DNA of 64,000 nucleotides, taken from contig JAEUVB010000021.1 in assembly GCA_016786845.1 (NCBI GenBank), forward strand, positions 124,001-188,000. The letters are read 5' to 3'. The position numbers were made by a program, and so were the translations under genes. Position 1 is the stretch's first letter; every line of letters begins with the position of its first letter. This document shows, piece after piece, positions 20,201-27,457 of this stretch. A model generated the notes under the pieces. That model made no database searches, was not told the DNA's origin, and saw only the letters and a program-made list of their open reading frames with translations. This DNA is from Chitinophagaceae bacterium. Its GTDB lineage: Bacteria; Bacteroidota; Bacteroidia; Chitinophagales; Chitinophagaceae.

Positions 20201-22259
20201 GATTATTATTACTGACGGCAAAATCTGCTTTGAGTTTACGTAATGTGTCAATAGGTGTTTCCCACATTCCTCTGCCATAACTCGAATAGCGCAGGATGGT
20301 ATTTGAGGTACTGTCATTGAAAATAGAAAAATCTACCGCATTGGTACGTGTTGGCAGATTGTCTGTGTAAATCGTCCACTGTGAAGCATAACGGGTTTTG
20401 TAATAGACGGTGTTGGCACTGGCGATCATCACCAATTCATTATTGGCGCCTGCATAAAATTCATCGGCAATCAAACGTACATGATTCACCGGTGGAAGAT
20501 TGAAGGTCACATCGGTCCAGGTAGCGCCATAATCAGCCGAACGATAGACTTTCGTATTTAAGGCCGCATACACTACACCCGGTGTTGATTTGATGGTATT
20601 TATACTCGCACTGATGTTGGTGGAATTGGGTAAAGTATAAGTGGTGAAGGTAGGCGTAGCTGCCTGTGCATTGGTACTCACCCTCAATACACCATCGTTG
20701 GTGATGACATACAAACGATTGGGATCAGCATAACTTACATGCATCGCTTTCACAATTTTTCCGGTGCTGGCAATTTGAGTCCAGGTCGGAACTGCATTGG
20801 TCAGGTTGGTCGTGCGATAAATAAAAGAATCCGCCACAAATCCCAAATTGGCATTGCTGCGATGAAAAGCGATATCCTGTAAGTAGGTCACTTGTGCCGG
20901 CAATCCGTAGGTCGCATCGCTGCCATTCACTAAGCGGCGTTTATTATTTTCATAATAGTATACCATGGAACTATTACTGCGATAATCGAATGCGCATTGT
21001 GAGCCCCAGTCGCCCCCGCGGTTGGTAAACCATCCGGTAGTCGTTGAATACAGCTCGCCATTGTCCTGGGTTCCGATACTGATCATGTCCTTACGGGTGG
21101 GACTACAATTACCATGATAAATTTCGTAACCATAGATCCCGTCACTTTTAGGGGTCCAGTTATTGCCGCCATCGGTACTGAGAAAGATGCCACCGTCATT
21201 GGCATTATACAGATTATTATTGTTGTAGGGAGAAGTCAGAATTTGATGCATGTCGGTATGACATTTTTCCCACCAGTTGGTGAGCTGAGACCAGGTTGTA
21301 CCGCCATTAGTCGATTTCCAATTGTTGTGCGCTACGAAGTATACGATATTGGCATTGACACGATCGACACCCAAACCGAAATTGTAATCGCCCTGTCCGG
21401 ATGAAGTACTGACATTACTATAGTAGGTCAGATAGGGAGAAGCCGCAGTTTTCATGGCTGTAAACGATGTGCCTCCGTTGGTCGATTTATAGATCATGCC
21501 TCCGTTGGCCACCATTCCGAGATAAACCACATTACTGTCGGCCGGTGTAACCGCAATTCGACATCCATCGCCATTGGTGATACCAGCAGGCAATACGATA
21601 CCGCTGGTGATTTGAGTCCAGGTCTCTCCAAAATCATTCGATCTAAAGAAGGCAGAGTCGGTGGTAGATGCGTATAGCACCTGAGATACCGGTGTCTTCT
21701 GTTTTATATCGTCAAAAGGTCTGGCAGCAGATTTCAGCGTCCAGGTATCTCCGGCATTGGTCGTTTTATAGATCCCGGCATTGGTGACCGCTACAATAAT
21801 ATTATTGTTTACGGGATGCATGATCATATCGACCACCAGGGTATTGTTCAATCCGGTTTGGGTAAATGTGAGCCCGCCGTTGGTAGACTTCATCACCCCA
21901 TTGCCGGAATAGTAATAGTTATGATCGCCGGTACCCAAATACAGAATCTGGTCATTGGTATGGTCGATGCAGATTGATGCCAATCGGGCATAAGGCATAA
22001 AATCTGTACCGGGTGCTACCGACCAAGTCAGTCCGGCATTGGTAGAAATAAAGAGTCCGCCCCGGGCACTGACGGCATAAATTTTATTGGCATTACTCGG
22101 GTGAAACTTCATTTGACTGACCCGGCTGATGCCATGAATTTGCCCGCTGACATTGGTGGGAAAAGCCGCAGGTAAAACGGCCGACCAATTGGCGGTTTGT
22201 GCGAAGCTGCTGATGGCGATGAACAACAGGACTGAGACAAGTATCAATTTGCGGTTCAT
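17271..22259 (-). CDS. Giant secreted protein: BNR/sortilin-like propeller, PKD and Ig-like repeats, dockerin-like C-terminus
   Basis: The 1662-residue product has a signal peptide (about 1-20, ending SSFAQ). Residues about 25-680 hold many BNR/Vps10-like repeats (STNAGLTWS, KSTNGGTTWS, RSADYGATWTD) that should fold as beta-propellers. Two PKD domains (about 685-765 and 935-1010) flank a jelly-roll-like segment that begins EGFEGAINPPTGWQN. Five nearly identical 90-residue Ig-like repeats (1010-1460) follow. The last 200 residues are the shared C-terminal module: RNTVETWS, two loops DIDQSGGIDGDD and DIDGSGGVDGDD, then GVGAFMP at the stop. It has no T9SS type A or B tail. The ATG lies 2 bp after the stop of the 144-residue gene, so the two are coupled. 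It is probably a surface adhesin or binding protein. Confidence 0.85.
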   Translation of the reverse strand: MNRKLILVSVLLFIAISSFAQTANWSAVLPAAFPTNVSGQIHGISRVSQMKFHPSNANKIYAVSARGGLFISTNAGLTWSVAPGTDFMPYARLASICIDHTNDQILYLGTGDHNYYYSGNGVMKSTNGGLTFTQTGLNNTLVVDMIMHPVNNNIIVAVTNAGIYKTTNAGDTWTLKSAARPFDDIKQKTPVSQVLYASTTDSAFFRSNDFGETWTQITSGIVLPAGITNGDGCRIAVTPADSNVVYLGMVANGGMIYKSTNGGTSFTAMKTAASPYLTYYSNVSTSSGQGDYNFGLGVDRVNANIVYFVAHNNWKSTNGGTTWSQLTNWWEKCHTDMHQILTSPYNNNNLYNANDGGIFLSTDGGNNWTPKSDGIYGYEIYHGNCSPTRKDMISIGTQDNGELYSTTTGWFTNRGGDWGSQCAFDYRSNSSMVYYYENNKRRLVNGSDATYGLPAQVTYLQDIAFHRSNANLGFVADSFIYRTTNLTNAVPTWTQIASTGKIVKAMHVSYADPNRLYVITNDGVLRVSTNAQAATPTFTTYTLPNSTNISASINTIKSTPGVVYAALNTKVYRSADYGATWTDVTFNLPPVNHVRLIADEFYAGANNELVMIASANTVYYKTRYASQWTIYTDNLPTRTNAVDFSIFNDSTSNTILRYSSYGRGMWETPIDTLRKLKADFAVSNNNPCVGNAVTFSDLSTGNVVSRTWSFPGGTPSSSTATNPVVTYAANGIYNVTLTVSDGTNSKTLTQNNFINTNGSTTLVNEGFEGAINPPTGWQNIDNGTGGVAWAKTNLAGGYGNSANSMMFDNYSWNVPGETDDLITYRFSLNGYSSAKLYFDVAYQVFTGYSDTLKAFVSNDCGTTYAQSYVKGGTVLSTAGSGGNNFVPTAAQWRTDSVVLNAYLGQNVLVKFQNRNGYGNKLYLDNIMVKGAPTSSFTGSPLNPCAGTSVTFTNTTTGAPVSYSWTFPGGTPSTSTATNPVVTYNIPGTYAVTLVSTNAGGSHTTTQNGYITVSNSVVPAISISTATTTICSGASTTFTATAVNGGSTPSYQWKVNGVNAGTNSPTFTTSALTNGQVVTCTLTSNATCAVPTTANSNSLTMTVNTTLVPSISISTATTTICSGASTTFTASAVNGGSTPSYQWKVNGVNAGTNSPTFTTSALTNGQVVTCTLTSNATCAVPATANSNSLTMTVNTTLVPSISISTATTTICSGASSTFTASAVNGGSIPSYQWKVNGVNAGTNSPTFTTSALTNGQVVTCTLTSNAACASPATANSNSLTMTVNATLVPSISISTATTTICSGASTTFTASAVNGGSIPSYQWKVNGVNAGTNSPTFTTSALTNGQVVTCTLTSNAACASPATANSNSLTMTVNTILVPSISISTATTTICSGASSTFTASAVNGGSIPSYQWKVNGVNAGTNSPTFITSSLTNGQVVTCILTSNAACAVPATANSNSLTMTVNPCGSNMTLNLTCFIQGYYMGGGIMQKVLFNENVITNPLANLVDTLTVELHSATSPYAMQYSFKGVLQTNGTLACTFPAAAVGSTYYITVKHRNTVETWSALPVLMATTVSYDFSNVQTKAYGNNMIQMSSSPTVWAFYSGDIDQSGGIDGDDFVLLSADMQAGNGGYVGTDIDGSGGVDGDDFNIFDPNSSIGVGAFMP
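17881..19230. repeat. Five tandem 270-bp repeats encoding Ig-like domains
   Basis: Five in-frame 270-bp units (starting near 17881, 18151, 18421, 18691 and 18961) encode 90-residue Ig-like domains. They are so alike at DNA level that the same antisense ORF recurs in every unit. The few differences, such as CAVPATAN versus CASPATAN, alternate between units. The array preserves the reading frame of the large gene on the minus strand. Confidence 0.95.
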
Positions 22260-22261
22260 GC

Positions 22262-22696
22262 TTATCTGTTTTGGGGTTTAGATTCTTCAATTTGTTTTTC
22301 GCGGATGGCAATTCGTTCCGCGATGGTCAGAATGCGCCCATCCTCCTGTACAAAGGGTCTGACCTCCTTCTTCCACCCTTCAAATCGTTTACACTGATAC
22401 TTGAGCCGGTCGTAGTTTGCCTTTTCGGCGGGCATCATTTTCGCTAGCATAGCTTCTCTGGCCTTATCCTTGGGCCCCTTTATACGATCTCGATCCATGG
22501 CTTCTTCTTCGTCATCGGGTTCGATACGATTTTCCCAATACAGCTTATAGGCTTTCAATGCTTCATAATAATTGGTACCCGGATCATCGATCATCGCTAC
22601 CCACAAAGGCTGGGTACGATAGTTGGCTTCATTATTTTGGGCACTCAGTTGTTTTGCACATAAGAGAAAAATCGTAAAGAAGAGAATGTATTTCAT
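22262..22696 (-). CDS. Small secreted protein coupled to the giant propeller protein
   Basis: This 144-residue protein has a clear signal peptide (MKYILFFTIFLLCAKQLSAQ) and then a charged, helix-rich mature part containing QPLWVAMIDDPGTNYYEALK and an acidic stretch PDDEEEAMDRD. I know of similar small proteins beside large secreted WD40/BNR-like proteins in Bacteroidota, but not of a named function. The start at 22696 is chosen because the signal peptide begins there; the longer frame from 22747 only adds charged residues. The stop codon lies 2 bp before the ATG of the 1662-residue gene, so it is the first gene of a two-gene operon and may assist its export or anchoring. Confidence 0.7.
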   Translation of the reverse strand: MKYILFFTIFLLCAKQLSAQNNEANYRTQPLWVAMIDDPGTNYYEALKAYKLYWENRIEPDDEEEAMDRDRIKGPKDKAREAMLAKMMPAEKANYDRLKYQCKRFEGWKKEVRPFVQEDGRILTIAERIAIREKQIEESKPQNR

Positions 22697-22970
22697 GTGG
22701 GTCTCGTGTTTTATACCTGGTAAAAAGGAATACAAAACACGAGCCAAAAAATTGGAGAAGGCATGGTTATGCTACAAGGATAGGATAGAAGCATACGAAC
22801 TGAAGATTTCGTACGAGTACGACCATTTCCAACCCGTATCCTGAGCCGCAACCCATTAATGATTAAAACCACCGATCCCGGTCAGCAGCTTAGATTTCCG
22901 GGTTGAAGGCCTTAGGCTGAATCGAATTTTGAAGATGTTTCGGATAGTCAATTTTCCTTACTTTTACCCC

Positions 22971-23345
22971 ATGCTTCCTTTTGTTTATGTATTTATCGGC
23001 GGTGGCCTGGGCAGTGTATTGCGCTATGGGATTAGTTTAGCGATTACGGCCAAAGAGGATGCCTTTCCAAAAGCCACTTTCATTACGAATATAGCAGGTT
23101 GCTTACTCATCGGTTTAGTGCTCGGATACCTTGGCCGTGAGCATACCGACAATACTCACTGGAAACTCTTACTGGCAACGGGATTTTGCGGCGGCTTCAC
23201 CACCTTCTCCAGCTTTAGTCGCGAAGCCCTCAACCTCATGCAGCAACAGCAATGGGGACTCTTTGCGATATATGTAATTCTCAGTGTATTGATTTGTATC
23301 GCAGCCACAGCGGGCGGATTCGCGCTCATAAAATCATTTCAATAA
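22971..23345 (+). CDS. crcB: Fluoride channel FluC (CrcB)
   Basis: The 124-residue product is a dual-topology four-helix fluoride exporter that protects against fluoride. The N-terminal GGGLGSVLRYG, the TNIAGCLLIG segment and the GFCGGFTTFSSFSRE motif around the pore are all present. The length fits the family, so one gene probably forms the homodimer. I chose ATG 22971 (MLPFVYVF) over the frame from 22929, whose extra residues do not belong to the family. I looked for a crcB-type fluoride riboswitch upstream and did not see one. The pyrophosphatase gene follows in the same direction 35 bp downstream; pyrophosphatase is a fluoride-sensitive enzyme. Confidence 0.93.
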   Translation: MLPFVYVFIGGGLGSVLRYGISLAITAKEDAFPKATFITNIAGCLLIGLVLGYLGREHTDNTHWKLLLATGFCGGFTTFSSFSREALNLMQQQQWGLFAIYVILSVLICIAATAGGFALIKSFQ

Positions 23346-23380
23346 TTCATCATTAAACATTAAACACTAACCATTCAACC

Positions 23381-23920
23381 ATGAATAATCACCCCTGGCA
23401 CGATGTCCCTTCCGGCGACCATACCCCGAATACCGTCAATGCGATTATTGAAATCAGTCGCGGCAGTAAGGCAAAATACGAAGTGGACAAACCGACCGGA
23501 CTTCTTCGTTTGGACCGGGTACTGAATACCGCCTTTTACTATCCCATCAATTATGGTTTCATACCTCAAACCTATGCCGGAGACGGAGACCCTTTAGATA
23601 TTCTCGTACTCTCTGAAATCGATTTTCAACCCCTGAGTATTGTGCGGGCCCAAGTGATCGGGGTGATGCGGATGTACGATAAAGGCGAAGACGATAAGAT
23701 CATTGCAGTCTGTGCCGATGATATGAGCGTAAACCATATCCGGAATATCGATGAACTCCCGCCCCACTTCACCCACGAACTCAAACATTTTTTCCTTCGC
23801 TATAAGGAGCTCGAACACAAAACCGTACAAGTGGATGAATTCTTCGATCGTGAAAAGGCCATCGAAATCATCAAAGATTGCATCATGAAGTATCAGGTGG
23901 AGATTGTACCGACCCTTTAG
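23381..23920 (+). CDS. ppa: Inorganic pyrophosphatase, family I
   Basis: The 179-residue protein hydrolyses pyrophosphate to phosphate in the cytoplasm, pulling biosynthetic reactions forward. The family I signatures are visible: the substrate-binding lysine region ([10 protein letters not shown]), [17 protein letters not shown], and the metal-binding [10 protein letters not shown] with its three aspartates. Downstream acidic and basic residues ([12 protein letters not shown]) complete the site. The length is typical of bacterial hexameric enzymes. It follows crcB by 35 bp and the two may be co-transcribed. An interspersed hairpin repeat lies after the stop. Confidence 0.96.
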   Translation: MNNHPWHDVPSGDHTPNTVNAIIEISRGSKAKYEVDKPTGLLRLDRVLNTAFYYPINYGFIPQTYAGDGDPLDILVLSEIDFQPLSIVRAQVIGVMRMYDKGEDDKIIAVCADDMSVNHIRNIDELPPHFTHELKHFFLRYKELEHKTVQVDEFFDREKAIEIIKDCIMKYQVEIVPTL

Positions 23921-23960
23921 TCAAATGTTGAATGCTAAATGTTGAATGTTTAATAATTGT

Positions 23961-24140
23961 GCCTCAAAAAGTTTATTTGTGCCTTTGAATGGGCTTTCTA
24001 CTTTTTTCCTCCGCTAAGGCGGAGCAAGCTATTGATGAAAAAAGTAGCCACGAGGTTGCACTCGTGGCAGGCAATAAAAATCTAGGCTAAAATTCTTAGG
24101 CCGCAGTGTCCCCGAGGCGGGAGACACTGCGGAGACCGAA
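23961..24140. repeat. Interspersed two-hairpin repeat, copy A
   Basis: This is the first of three copies (others at 25286-25443 and 35730-35893). The shared core is a hairpin with arms CTACTTTTTTC and GAAAAAAGTAG, the phrase GAGG-TGC--TCGTGGC, and a second hairpin with arms CCGCAGTGTC and GACACTGCGG followed by GGAGACCGAA. Copy A has about 25 extra bases in the first loop, themselves a small CCGC/GCGG hairpin. A perfect 28-bp direct repeat (23931-23958 and 24140-24167) flanks it. Confidence 0.85.
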
Positions 24141-24166
24141 ATGCTAAATGTTGAATGTTTAATAAT

Positions 24167-24174
24167 TACCTTTA
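24167..24174 (+). promoter_or_regulatory. Candidate -7 element TACCTTTA
   Basis: TACCTTTA, one base off the TAnnTTTG consensus, lies 19 bp upstream of the first TlpA-like gene. The same octamer precedes its paralogue at 27946. Confidence 0.3.
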
Positions 24175-24193
24175 CGCCACAATAATTCGAGCT

Positions 24194-25285
24194 ATGCAAA
24201 AAATATTCCTGATCGCTTCTCTACTCTTCTTGTTTGCGGCCTGTAAAACGGAAACAAAAAACACCACCGTCAAAGGCACGGTCAAACATTTTGGCAACGG
24301 AGAACTTTACTTCATTCAGTCGGGCGATGAGAAACTGATCGATACCGTGAAGGTGAGCAACGATCAGTTTGAATACAGCACCAATTTGCAAGAGCCTACT
24401 GTCTATATGGTCAACTTTGGCGCCAATCAGCAGCCGGCCTTTGTGATTCTGGACAAGGGCAATACCACACTGAGTTATGAAATGAATGTACTGAACAGTC
24501 TGGAGGTGAAAGGCGGAAAAGACCAGGAGATTTACAATTCCTTTCTGCAACAATGCAAACCCGTTTTCGGACAAATGGACTCTATCGGTAAAATTGCGGC
24601 GGCCAATGAAGACGACGAAACTTTACTCGGCAATTTGCAAACGGAATTCTTCCGCCTCGACAGCATCCTGAAGGGGATACAAGTCAAATTTATAGACCAG
24701 AATAAGAATAGTGTAGCAACTGCCTTTATCGCCATCAACTACCTGAATGAAAAAAGCGGTAAGACCCTGGAAGAAGTGGAGAAGGTTTATCAGTCGCTTG
24801 AGCCGGCCATACAGAAGACTTATTATGGAAAAAAATTAGCCGAGATGGCTAAACAAATGCAAGGCACCGCAATCGGGCAACCGGCTCCCGACTTCACCCT
24901 GAATGATGTCAATGGCAAACCGGTTTCTTTGTCCTCTTTTAAAGGCAAAGTCATACTCCTCGATTTTTGGGCAAGCTGGTGCGGACCTTGTCGCGGCGAA
25001 AACCCCCATGTGGTAGAAGCATACAAACAATTTCATGAAAAAGGATTTGATGTGTTGGGCGTATCGCTGGATGATGACAAAGAAGACTGGCTCACGGCTA
25101 TCGAAAAAGATCATTTGACCTGGACTCATGTGAGCGACCTGAAAGGATGGAGTTCTGCGGCTGCCACACAATATGGCATACAATCGATCCCCACTAATTT
25201 TCTGTTGGATAAAGACGGAAAGATTATCGCTAAGGACTTAAGGGGTGATGCGCTGAAGGAGAAGTTGGCTGAGATATTTAAATAG
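24194..25285 (+). CDS. TlpA-like thiol-disulfide lipoprotein with DUF4369 domain (paralogue 1)
   Basis: The 363-residue product starts with a lipoprotein signal peptide (MQKIFLIASLLFLFAAC, with Cys17 as the lipid site). A DUF4369-type beta-rich N-terminal domain (about 25-120) and a helical linker follow. The C-terminal thioredoxin-fold domain (about 225-363) carries the redox motif CGPC in DFWASWCGPCRGE and the cis-proline region SIPTNFLLD. Such proteins reduce or isomerise disulfides in the periplasm. I set the start at ATG 24194, where the lipobox-containing signal begins. A close paralogue lies at 27958 and a remnant of a third at 31005. Confidence 0.9.
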   Translation: MQKIFLIASLLFLFAACKTETKNTTVKGTVKHFGNGELYFIQSGDEKLIDTVKVSNDQFEYSTNLQEPTVYMVNFGANQQPAFVILDKGNTTLSYEMNVLNSLEVKGGKDQEIYNSFLQQCKPVFGQMDSIGKIAAANEDDETLLGNLQTEFFRLDSILKGIQVKFIDQNKNSVATAFIAINYLNEKSGKTLEEVEKVYQSLEPAIQKTYYGKKLAEMAKQMQGTAIGQPAPDFTLNDVNGKPVSLSSFKGKVILLDFWASWCGPCRGENPHVVEAYKQFHEKGFDVLGVSLDDDKEDWLTAIEKDHLTWTHVSDLKGWSSAAATQYGIQSIPTNFLLDKDGKIIAKDLRGDALKEKLAEIFK

Positions 25286-25443
25286 GCGTCCCTCAAAAAG
25301 GCTATTCTTACCTTTTATTATGCTTTCTACTTTTCCTTTTAGATGAAAAAAGTAGCCATGAGGCTGCGCTCGTGGCGGGCAAAAAAATCAAGGTTGTAAA
25401 TTCTTAGGCCGCAGTGCTCCCGAGGCGGGAGACGGAGACCGAA
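25286..25443. repeat. Interspersed two-hairpin repeat, copy B
   Basis: This copy begins at the base after the stop codon of the first TlpA-like gene (GCGTCCCTCAAAAAGG) and shows both core elements. Its second hairpin is partly deleted (CCGCAGTGCTC ... GAGACGGAGACCGAA), so only the first is intact. Confidence 0.85.
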
Positions 25444-25494
25444 CCGGGATGAAAGCCCCGTAGGGAGGAAATGGTGCCTCGAGACATGCACCAT

Positions 25495-25535
25495 GGTAAA
25501 AAAAAACTGCCGTCCGGAATGGACGACAGTTTTGG
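25495..25535 (-). terminator. Rho-independent terminator after the 300-residue gene
   Basis: Read on the minus strand, a 13-bp stem (AAAACTGTCGTCC with GGACGGCAGTTTT, one G-U pair, loop ATTCC) is followed directly by a run of about nine U. It lies about 17 bp beyond the stop of the gene ending at 25552. Confidence 0.85.
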
Positions 25536-25551
25536 TTGAAGCGTAGCGGAC

Positions 25552-26454
25552 TTAGGCGGCTTGCAGGATGATATTCAGCTTATTGATTTGACCCATTTTG
25601 ATTTGTTGATCATAAAGGGTGATCGGCTCATATCCTTCGAGACTGACCTGGATTTGATAGCTTCCATGTGGAATCGGTTTGAAGCTAAAGTTGCCCGATA
25701 CCGATGTTTTTTTCGGTGTGATCGACTGACCGACGATACTGACCAAAGCCATTTTCAAAGGATTACCCTCGGCATCGGTGATTTTACCTTTGAGTTGGGT
25801 CGTCGTGGTATTCGGATCGATGATGATGCGGGCGTTGAAATAAGCCTTCACAAAATCAGGGTCGGTTGAATTGAAGGACAGGCTGAGTTTATCCAAACGA
25901 TTCTTCAAAATGGAATTGATCTCTTTGATTAATGCGGCAATATTCTGCGTATACACCATTTTGATTGACTTCGCACTTCGTGGTTTGGGTACGGCCACAC
26001 TATAGTCGTCGATGGCGGTTTGCAAACTCACAAGTAAAGTCGGGGTCATACCGTAATCGATTAAAACGGCGCTATTATCATTTGCCACGTTGTAGATATT
26101 TTGGCAAATGGGTGACAGCAGATCATCTTTCATTCGGGATAAATCGGTAAAGGAATAATGAACCGATTGTTGCAAGGTAAAATTTCCAATTTCACTGGCA
26201 TAGGCCCAAATGATGGCGGCTACTTCGGTGCTGAGTTGACTTAAATTGGACTTCGCCATTTTTTTATCAATCGCTATACCTTTGATGATCTCTGCTTCAG
26301 AGGCGACCGTGTTGATGAGGCTAGTCAGCTTCAATTTATAGGTATTCAGGGCATTAGACATCCCTGTGTTTGTACTCAATGTGGTATTGTATTCGTCACA
26401 TATTTGTTTGACTGCGCGATACATATTGAGTTTAGATTCGTATTTACTGTTCAT
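25552..26454 (-). CDS. Carboxypeptidase regulatory-like domain protein
   Basis: The 300-residue protein has a long helical N-terminal part (about 1-210) without a signal peptide. A C-terminal CarboxypepD_reg-like beta-sandwich follows (about 215-298), seen in LKGKITDAEGNPLKMALVSI, SGNFSFKPIPHGSYQIQVSLEGYE and a final strand. This domain is common in Bacteroidota as an accessory fold on outer-membrane receptors and surface proteins. Here it is joined to a helical domain that I do not recognise. It ends in a strong terminator. Upstream on the same strand lies the 21-bp repeat array and its possible ORF. The function is unknown. Confidence 0.7.
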   Translation of the reverse strand: MNSKYESKLNMYRAVKQICDEYNTTLSTNTGMSNALNTYKLKLTSLINTVASEAEIIKGIAIDKKMAKSNLSQLSTEVAAIIWAYASEIGNFTLQQSVHYSFTDLSRMKDDLLSPICQNIYNVANDNSAVLIDYGMTPTLLVSLQTAIDDYSVAVPKPRSAKSIKMVYTQNIAALIKEINSILKNRLDKLSLSFNSTDPDFVKAYFNARIIIDPNTTTTQLKGKITDAEGNPLKMALVSIVGQSITPKKTSVSGNFSFKPIPHGSYQIQVSLEGYEPITLYDQQIKMGQINKLNIILQAA

Positions 26455-26483
26455 AAAATATAAGTTTTAAAATTGAATAATGT

Positions 26484-27095
26484 TTAATGAGTGATTAAAT
26501 GATCGGATTCTGTTAGGGGGCGGCGTAATTGCCCTATAGCCTCGTTGATCAAACGGCTGCTATAACCCCAATGATTGGTATTCGGAGCGCGAATGGGATG
26601 AAAGTAGAACTGAACAACTTGAAAGTTTGGGGTTATGGCTTGTCCGACGACTGACCATACTTCAGGTAAAAAATGCAATACTTGGGTGATTTTATTCAAT
26701 ACTTGAAGGGAGATGTTCATTACTTGAGGTGAATTCTTCATTACTTGAAGTGAATTCTTCATTACTTGAAGTGAGATGTTCAATACTTGAAGTGCATCCC
26801 TCAATACTTGAAGTAAAATGTTCAATACTTGAAGTGAAATGTTCAATACTTGAAGTGAAATATTCGATACTTGACGTACATTCTTCAATACTTGAAGTGA
26901 AATATTCAAAACTTGAAGTGAGATATTCAAAACTTGAAGTACATTCTTCAAAACTTGAGATGAAATATTTAATACTTGAATTACATCCTTCCATGTTTGA
27001 AGCACTTGTTGAGATGCTTGCCTCCTCGCATGGATTATGCTTGCCACGGTAACCCGGGTGCTGCAGAAGATATTATGGATGTTGTCGTTGTTCAT
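26484..27095 (-). CDS. Possible heptad-repeat protein over the 21-bp array
   Basis: This 203-residue reading frame starts with an ATG and has non-repetitive ends, but its middle is a seven-residue repeat of the type VLNISLQ running about 16 times. The repeat comes from a 21-bp DNA array, so other frames are open too: a 100-residue minus-strand frame reads as EYFTSSI repeats and a plus-strand frame as SILEVKC repeats. Exact maintenance of 21 bp without any indel is compatible with coding, and the C-terminal 60 residues (after HFLPEVWSVVG) look non-repetitive. It lies 30 bp upstream of the CarboxypepD_reg gene on the same strand. A DNA-level function of the array is equally possible. Confidence 0.35.
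   Translation of the reverse strand: MNNDNIHNIFCSTRVTVASIIHARRQASQQVLQTWKDVIQVLNISSQVLKNVLQVLNISLQVLNISLQVLKNVRQVSNISLQVLNISLQVLNILLQVLRDALQVLNISLQVMKNSLQVMKNSPQVMNISLQVLNKITQVLHFLPEVWSVVGQAITPNFQVVQFYFHPIRAPNTNHWGYSSRLINEAIGQLRRPLTESDHLITH
26656..27012. repeat. 21-bp tandem array, 15 to 17 units, each with ACTTGAAGT
   Basis: From 26677 to 26991 there are exactly 15 units of 21 bp without a single insertion or deletion; one degenerate unit precedes and one follows. Most units contain ACTTGAAGT, an odd-centred palindrome (ACTT-G-AAGT), preceded by AAT and followed by a variable AT-rich part ending in TTC. The palindromes therefore recur every 21 bp, about two helical turns. Confidence 0.93.
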
Positions 27096-27142
27096 CGTTG
27101 TTGATTACAAGGACAAACGTAGGGGTGATGAAAAGGAGGCTT

Positions 27143-27158
27143 CTTATCACGTGATAAG
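27143..27158. promoter_or_regulatory. Perfect 16-bp palindrome, candidate operator
   Basis: CTTATCACGTGATAAG is a perfect palindrome with no spacer. It lies about 48 bp upstream of the ATG of the heptad-repeat reading frame, where an operator could sit. The binding protein is unknown. Confidence 0.4.
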
Positions 27159-27212
27159 ATTGGAGAGGATTAACATATTATTAATTGGGGACGGAGAGGG
27201 AGGACAGAAAGA

Positions 27213-27290
27213 GGTCGAGGCTACGCTCGCCCCGGGGAGGTCGAGGCTACGCTCGCCCCGGGGAGGTCGAGGCTACGCTCGCCCCGGGGA
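27213..27290. repeat. Three identical 26-bp tandem repeats
   Basis: Three identical GC-rich 26-bp units stand head to tail (starts 27213, 27239 and 27265). Each contains GAGGCTACGCTCGCC and ends CCGGGGA. The base composition contrasts with the AT-rich surroundings. No gene overlaps them convincingly. Confidence 0.95.
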
Positions 27291-27358
27291 AAGAGAATGA
27301 ATGAGGAAGCGAGGGAGAGTGGGGTATTGTTTGAGAAGTGGGGATGCCTGGGGTTTTC

Positions 27359-27387
27359 TTACTTTCTTTTTTAGTAAAAGAAAGTAA
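27359..27387. terminator. Perfect 12-bp A/T-rich hairpin
   Basis: TTACTTTCTTTT (27359-27370) and AAAAGAAAGTAA (27376-27387) form a perfect 12-bp stem with loop TTAGT. It may act as a bidirectional terminator or mark a repeat boundary. No gene ends right beside it, so the role is uncertain. Confidence 0.4.
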
Positions 27388-27457
27388 CAAAGAAAAAGCG
27401 CGCTATAAAGTTTTACGTCATTGCGAGGCACGAAGCAATCTCATGGGGTGAAAAAAC

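Noticed and set aside
22840..22970. Fluoride riboswitch upstream of crcB
   Set aside because: No convincing match to the conserved crcB motif was found by eye.
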